The notes under the pieces: generated by a model
The model's input: the letters and a program-made list of their open reading frames with translations, nothing else
Told to the model about the DNA's origin: nothing
The model's database searches: none
Made by a program: the position numbers and the translations under genes
NCBI GenBank assembly: GCA_000720535.1
Contig: JOAZ01000011.1
Span: forward strand, 186,001 to 250,000
Length of the DNA stretch: 64,000 bases
Source of the DNA: Streptomyces halstedii
Lineage (GTDB): Bacteria; Actinomycetota; Actinomycetes; Streptomycetales; Streptomycetaceae
Reading direction: 5' to 3'
Shown here: positions 60,328 to 64,000 of the stretch, piece by piece
Position numbering within the stretch: position 1 is the first letter of the stretch
How the letters are laid out: each line of letters opens with the position of its first letter

Positions 60328-61176
60328 TCAGGACCCGGGCGTGTCGTACGGGAGGGGCGTGCCGGGGGGCGGGGCGGCCGCGCACGCCCCGTCCAGGCGG
60401 ATGCGGTAGTCCATGACGACGGCGGGGTCGTCCACGATGTCGGCACGGCCCCCGGGGATCTCCAGGACGGCCCGGTCACCGATCTCCGGCGCGGGGACGC
60501 GGAGCACGTACAGCGGTGGCAGGGCGGTCATGGCGTGCGGCGGGGCGTCGAGGGGGACGGTCTGCACGGTGATGTGCGGCCGGTGCGCGGCCTCGGCGAG
60601 CCGTTCCCGCTGCTCGGCCATCACCCGGCTGCCGCCGACCCTGGTGTGCAGCGCCGCGGCCGGCAGCAGGGCCCACAGGGCGGCGCCGCGCTCCGCCAGG
60701 CGGCGCTGCCGCTCCCCCAGCAGTTCGACGCGCCTCTCCCGCCGTGCGGGGGTGTCGGCGGGGTACAGGGTGCGGTAGAGGGCCGCCGTGTAGGCCGGGG
60801 TGCGCAGCAGCTCCGGTACCAGGGCGGGGTGCCAGCTCCTCACGAGCCCGGCGGACGACTCGATGCCGATGACCTCCTGCTGCCAGGGCTCCATGGCGTC
60901 CCGCCATTCGTGCCACCAGCCGGGCAGGTTCGCGGAGCCCAGGGCCGCCATGATCGGGTCGGCCTCGGCGGCGGGGACCCCGTAGCGGTCCAGGAGGACA
61001 CGGACCTGGCGGGCGTCGAGTCCGGTCTCGGCGCGTTCGATACGCCGTACGGTCGCCGGGTGCGCGTCCAGGGCCAGGGCGGCGGCCCGCATGGTCACAC
61101 CCGCGCGCTCACGCAGGATGCGCAGGCGTGCGGCCAGGACGCGGTGCTCGACCGTGGGGCCGGATCGGGGCCTCAT
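60328..61176 (-). CDS. XRE-family regulator with DUF5753 domain
   Basis: Protein of 282 residues. The N-terminal helix-turn-helix is LAARLRILRERAGVTMRAAALALDAHPATVRRIERAETGLDARQVRVLLDRYG. The C-terminal ~180 residues match DUF5753 (GIESSAGLVRSWHPALVPELLRTPAYTAALYR, RVGGSRVMAEQRERLAEAA, ITVQTVPLDAPPHAM). Such proteins are numerous in streptomycetes and are usually found with small DUF397 or HATPase genes, influencing development and antibiotic production. Here the divergent neighbour is an HATPase gene and no DUF397 gene is seen. An inverted repeat in the gap is a likely binding site. Confidence 0.87.
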   Translation of the reverse strand: MRPRSGPTVEHRVLAARLRILRERAGVTMRAAALALDAHPATVRRIERAETGLDARQVRVLLDRYGVPAAEADPIMAALGSANLPGWWHEWRDAMEPWQQEVIGIESSAGLVRSWHPALVPELLRTPAYTAALYRTLYPADTPARRERRVELLGERQRRLAERGAALWALLPAAALHTRVGGSRVMAEQRERLAEAAHRPHITVQTVPLDAPPHAMTALPPLYVLRVPAPEIGDRAVLEIPGGRADIVDDPAVVMDYRIRLDGACAAAPPPGTPLPYDTPGS

Positions 61177-61246
61177 GCGCGTTCCCTCCGGGTCGGCTCG
61201 TCGCCCTCAGGCTCGGAATCGGAAGCGTTCGTTCATTCTGTCGCTT

Positions 61247-61264
61247 GCAAAGTATGCACTTTGC
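61247..61264. promoter_or_regulatory. Inverted repeat between XRE and HATPase genes
   Basis: GCAAAGT-atgc-ACTTTGC is a perfect inverted repeat 16 bases before the HATPase ATG and 70 bases from the XRE start, in an AT-richer pocket. It is a candidate site for the adjacent XRE regulator. Confidence 0.6.
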
Positions 61265-61279
61265 GCCGAGAGTACATAC

Positions 61280-61858
61280 ATGTCGGAAATATCCATGCGC
61301 ACTCAGCTTGCCCCGGAGGACGCCGGCAACCGGAGTGCACTGACCTGGTGGGTCCCCCGCACCCCCGAAGGCGTCCCCGAAGCGAGGCACCGAGCGCAGG
61401 AGGCGATGAGGAGCTGGGGTGAATCCGGTGACCGCGCCGACACGGCCGCTCTGGTCGTGACCGAACTGGTCGCGAACGCCGTGCAGCACACGACGGGACG
61501 GCGGATCAGGTGCCGTCTCGTGCGGACCGCCGACGGTGTGCGCGTCTGCGTGTGGAACCGCGGACGGGCCCGGGTGCCCGCCCCGCCGCGCCCCGCGCAT
61601 CCGGGTGCCGTCCCGCCGGGGCCGCGCGCCCCGCTCCCCCGCAGGCCGGACCAGCACGCCCACCGGCCACGGACCGGGGTGGCCGAGGGGCCGGGACCGG
61701 TGGCCGTGGACGGCACCCACGGCCCGGAGGACCTGGACGGCTTCGATCTGGCCTCCCTCCCCGAGGGCGGCCGCGGTCTGATGCTGGTGGACACGCTGGC
61801 GACCCGCTGGGGCACGCGCACCAGCCTGTCCGGACGGCTGGTCTGGGCCGACGTCTGA
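61280..61858 (+). CDS. RsbW-like ATP-binding protein (HATPase_c, anti-sigma type)
   Basis: Protein of 192 residues in the Bergerat-fold kinase group: the N-box is TAALVVTELVANAVQHTTG, with the Glu and Asn that bind Mg-ATP. The G-region is EGGRGLMLVDTLATRWGTR. Between them lies a Pro/Arg-rich insertion of ~55 residues (PAPPRPAHPGAVPPGPRAP...) that is absent from compact relatives. Single-domain proteins of this kind act as anti-sigma kinases or are of unknown function. ATG 61280 has only a weak ribosome site; ATG 61295 is an alternative. Confidence 0.82.
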   Translation: MSEISMRTQLAPEDAGNRSALTWWVPRTPEGVPEARHRAQEAMRSWGESGDRADTAALVVTELVANAVQHTTGRRIRCRLVRTADGVRVCVWNRGRARVPAPPRPAHPGAVPPGPRAPLPRRPDQHAHRPRTGVAEGPGPVAVDGTHGPEDLDGFDLASLPEGGRGLMLVDTLATRWGTRTSLSGRLVWADV

Positions 61859-61874
61859 GCGCCGGCCCGGCCCG

Positions 61875-62582
61875 TCAGACGGCCGCCGTACGGCACTCCG
61901 GGTGGCCCCAGCCGTGAGGGTTCTTGGCGATCATGTCCTTGGCCGCGTAAGGCTGTCCGCAGTGGCACCGGCCCGCGAACTTCGCCCGGATCGTCGCCCC
62001 GGCACGTGAGGCCCTGCCGTCGCCCGTGCCCGCCGCCGCCCCCTTCTTCGCCGTACGGGCCTTGACCGCGCCGCCCTGGTTCGCCCGCGCGGGTGCCGGC
62101 ACCGGCTCGGGCGAGCCGTACGCCGTCCCGGCCGCCCGCTGCGAGACGGCCGCCTCGCTCGCGGCCTGGTCGGCGAGCGCGTTGAGCGGGTCGCCGTCCA
62201 CCTGGTGCGCCGGTACGTAGCGGAAGGTCACGCCTCGGCCGTCGAGCAGGCCGTCGATCTCCACCACCAGCTCCCGGTTGGCCACCGGCTTGCCCGCCGA
62301 CGTCTTCCAGCCGTTGCGCTTCCAGCCCGGCAGCCACTTGGTGACGGCGTTCATCGCGTACTGCGAGTCCATGCGCACCTCGATCGGCAGCGCCGGATCG
62401 GTGGACGTCAACAGCTCCCGCAGAGCGGTGAGTTCGGCGATGTTGTTGGTGGCGCCGCCGAGCGGCCCCGCCTCCCACCGCTGCGGGCGCCCCTGCGCGT
62501 CGGCCACGACCCACGCCCAGGCCGCGGGTCCCGGATTTCCCTTGGATGCGCCGTCACAGGCGGCGATGATGCGGTCTTCCAT
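61875..62582 (-). CDS. rnhA: Ribonuclease HI with a C-terminal Cys/His tail
   Basis: Protein of 235 residues. The N-terminal ~140 residues are RNase HI, which cuts RNA in RNA-DNA hybrids: ACDGASKGNPGPAAWAWVV (Asp), TNNIAELTALRELL (Glu), VRMDSQYAMNAVTKWLPGWKRNGWK (Asp) and DPLNALADQAA (Asp) give the complete DEDD set. After an Ala/Gly/Lys linker the C-terminus has CHCGQPYAAKDMIAKNPHGWGHPEC, a compact cysteine/histidine arrangement that looks able to bind a metal. This tail is not part of the classic enzyme. Confidence 0.88.
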   Translation of the reverse strand: MEDRIIAACDGASKGNPGPAAWAWVVADAQGRPQRWEAGPLGGATNNIAELTALRELLTSTDPALPIEVRMDSQYAMNAVTKWLPGWKRNGWKTSAGKPVANRELVVEIDGLLDGRGVTFRYVPAHQVDGDPLNALADQAASEAAVSQRAAGTAYGSPEPVPAPARANQGGAVKARTAKKGAAAGTGDGRASRAGATIRAKFAGRCHCGQPYAAKDMIAKNPHGWGHPECRTAAV

Positions 62583-62738
62583 GCCTTGATCATGCCAGCA
62601 CGGCTGTTCAGGTCACGCCCGAGCCGGCGGCCGCGCCGTCCCCCGGACCGCGGCCGCCACGACGGGGCCGCTCACGGGATGGGCCGCTCACGCCGGGCCG
62701 GGGGCCGCTCACGCCCCGGAGGGCTGACCGGCCGACGC

Positions 62739-62764
62739 CGCGGGGCCCCGGCCGGGGCCCCGCG
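62739..62764 (-). terminator. Terminator after the cyclophilin gene
   Basis: A perfect 26-base palindrome (13-base arms meeting without spacer) 19 bases past the cyclophilin stop codon. Confidence 0.6.
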
Positions 62765-62782
62765 CCGGGTGTCGGGGAACGC

Positions 62783-63280
62783 TCAGAGGGTGCCGGACGC
62801 GGAGACCGCGATCGGCGCCTTCGTCTGGCCGGACTGCGAGCCGTAGGACTCGATCTTGCGGACGAGCGCCATGCTGTCCTCGTCGGCGACCTCGCCGAAC
62901 ACCACGTGCTTGCCGTCCAGCCACGGGGTGGCGACGGTGGTGACGAAGAACTGCGAACCGTTGGTGTTCGGGCCCGCGTTGGCCATGGACAGCAGGCCCG
63001 GCTTGGTGTGCTTCAGCGTGAAGTTCTCGTCGGCGAACTTCTCCCCGTAGATGCTCTTGCCGCCGGTGCCGTTACCGCGCGTGAAGTCGCCGCCCTGGAG
63101 CATGAAGTCCGGGATGACGCGGTGGAACGGGGATCCGGCGTAGCCGAAGCCCTTCTCGCCCGTGGCCAGCGCGCGGAAGTTCTCCACGGTCTTGGGGGTC
63201 ACGTCGTCGAACAGGTTGAACACGATCCGCCCGGCGGGCTTGTCGTCGATGGTGATGTCGAAATACGCCTTGATGGTCAT
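62783..63280 (-). CDS. ppiA: Peptidyl-prolyl cis-trans isomerase, cyclophilin type
   Basis: Cytoplasmic cyclophilin of 165 residues, the standard single-domain length, which speeds proline isomerisation during folding. Active-site residues are in place: [23 protein letters not shown] (Arg, Phe, Met, Gln), [11 protein letters not shown], and the cyclosporin-contacting Trp in [15 protein letters not shown]. No signal peptide. Monocistronic with its own terminator. Confidence 0.95.
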   Translation of the reverse strand: MTIKAYFDITIDDKPAGRIVFNLFDDVTPKTVENFRALATGEKGFGYAGSPFHRVIPDFMLQGGDFTRGNGTGGKSIYGEKFADENFTLKHTKPGLLSMANAGPNTNGSQFFVTTVATPWLDGKHVVFGEVADEDSMALVRKIESYGSQSGQTKAPIAVSASGTL

Positions 63281-63434
63281 GGGTCCATCCTGACATCACC
63301 GATCACTTCTCCGTGCACGGACCCCGCCCGACACGGCAGCGCCCCACCGTGCCGGAACACAGCGCGGTGCGTGCGGCCCGCGGAGCACTTCCGTGGCACC
63401 CGGACCGTTCGGGGGCCGTCGCGCGGCGGTGTCC

Positions 63435-63809
63435 TCATCCGCGGGACGCCGGGGCTCGGACGGCGGTGCCGCTCGCGCCGCACCCGCTCTCCCCCGCCCG
63501 CTCCCACGCCCGTACGGTCCGCACACGGGCGGCGAACGCGGCGGCGCTCCCCCCGATCCGCGTGCCCTCGCCCCGGGCGAGCAGGTGACGTGTCCGGGCC
63601 CGCAGCACCTCGCGCGGGGGCGCGACGCGGACCCGTCCGCCCGCACCGGTGACCAGCGCGTTCACGGGGGCCAGCGGATCGCTCGCCGCCGCCCTGGCCA
63701 GCAGGACTCCGGCGGCGAGCGGGAGCAGGGCCACGGCGAGCGCGGTGCCGGCGGTGGTCAGGTTCTGGATGCGCGGGTGCCGCCGCGCTTCGGAGGTCAT
63801 GGGCCTCAT
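63435..63809 (-). CDS. Hypothetical protein with one membrane helix
   Basis: Reading frame of 124 residues. A basic N-terminus is followed by one hydrophobic segment (LTTAGTALAVALLPLAAGVLLARAAA), then a basic, Ala/Arg-rich region VNALVTGAGGRVRVAPPREVLRARTRHLLARGEGTRIGG. I recognise no family. Start could be ATG 63809 or ATG 63800. Support is codon bias plus the membrane segment. Confidence 0.5.
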   Translation of the reverse strand: MRPMTSEARRHPRIQNLTTAGTALAVALLPLAAGVLLARAAASDPLAPVNALVTGAGGRVRVAPPREVLRARTRHLLARGEGTRIGGSAAAFAARVRTVRAWERAGESGCGASGTAVRAPASRG

Positions 63810-63895
63810 TCGACCAGCGGCGGGCCTCGGCGGGATCGGACGGCGTACTCAGCCGGACCGCCGCCCGGTACTCATCCGGCGCGTGGGCCCGGTGC

Positions 63896-64000
63896 TCAGT
63901 CCTCCGGGTCGGCGGGCGGGCCCCAGTGCGAGAACCGGGGCAGCCACTTCACCCGGTAGTCGGGGTGCCCCGCGTGCTCGGCGGCCATCTGGCGCACGAC
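63896..64000 (-). CDS. 3' end of a gene running off the window (DUF6221-like)
   Basis: The last 34 codons of a minus-strand gene, ending TGA at 63898-63896. They read VRQMAAEHAGHPDYRVKWLPRFSHW near the cut end, then an acidic tail. The HPDYRxxW pattern is reminiscent of small actinobacterial DUF6221-type proteins, but the fragment is too short for a firm call. Confidence 0.45.
   Translation of the reverse strand, partial: VVRQMAAEHAGHPDYRVKWLPRFSHWGPPADPED

Overview
The window is very GC-rich with strongly GC3-biased codon use. It carries a WhiB-family regulator, GTG starts, ATGA stop/start overlaps, XRE-DUF5753 paired with a lone HATPase gene, and many secreted glycoside hydrolases. Together these point to a Streptomyces or close relative, probably chromosomal. 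No tRNA, rRNA, CRISPR array, IS element, prophage or PKS/NRPS gene was seen.

Layout. About 0.3-8 kb: a PRC-barrel/DUF2382 protein; a btuF-btuC-btuD type ABC importer behind a cobalamin riboswitch; an acyl-CoA oxidase with a tiny coupled gene; a PfkB sugar kinase; the zinc-free ribosomal protein L31B. About 8.4-12.8 kb: an MFS/ArsR pair with an AT-rich operator, a FecB-like protein without signal peptide, a GNAT and a cupin. About 12.8-58.6 kb is almost wholly polysaccharide use: GH11 xylanase plus NodB-type deacetylase; an aglEFG-A like alpha-glucoside operon with its LacI regulator; a 1429-residue GH87-type alpha-1,3-glucanase; a subtilisin; a GH42 beta-galactosidase operon with its own ABC importer and divergent LacI gene; a secreted GH13 amylase with two CBM25-like domains; a galM-lacI-permease-permease-ATPase-binding protein operon divergent from a GH127 beta-L-arabinofuranosidase; a PhyH dioxygenase divergent from another LacI gene; GH2, GH92 and a wrecked PL11 gene. 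About 58.6-64 kb is housekeeping and regulatory: DUF1232, Wbl, a nucleotidyltransferase, XRE/HATPase, RNase H, cyclophilin.

The sugar loci share one logic: secreted enzymes cut polymers, lipoprotein-dependent ABC importers bring in oligomers, cytoplasmic hydrolases and GalM finish the job, and LacI-family repressors read palindromes in the intergenic gaps. Two operator classes stand out: five CG-centred sites (four with an exact AACGTT core) between 46.8 and 57.7 kb, and TTGCA/CTTGC-type half-sites at the alpha-glucan genes.

Two things deserve attention. Each of three sugar ABC operons has a perfect hairpin directly after the binding-protein gene. Several genes (xylanase/deacetylase, the arabinose-type ATPase, GH127, PL11) show internal losses, in most cases next to repeats, which could be real decay or assembly collapse.
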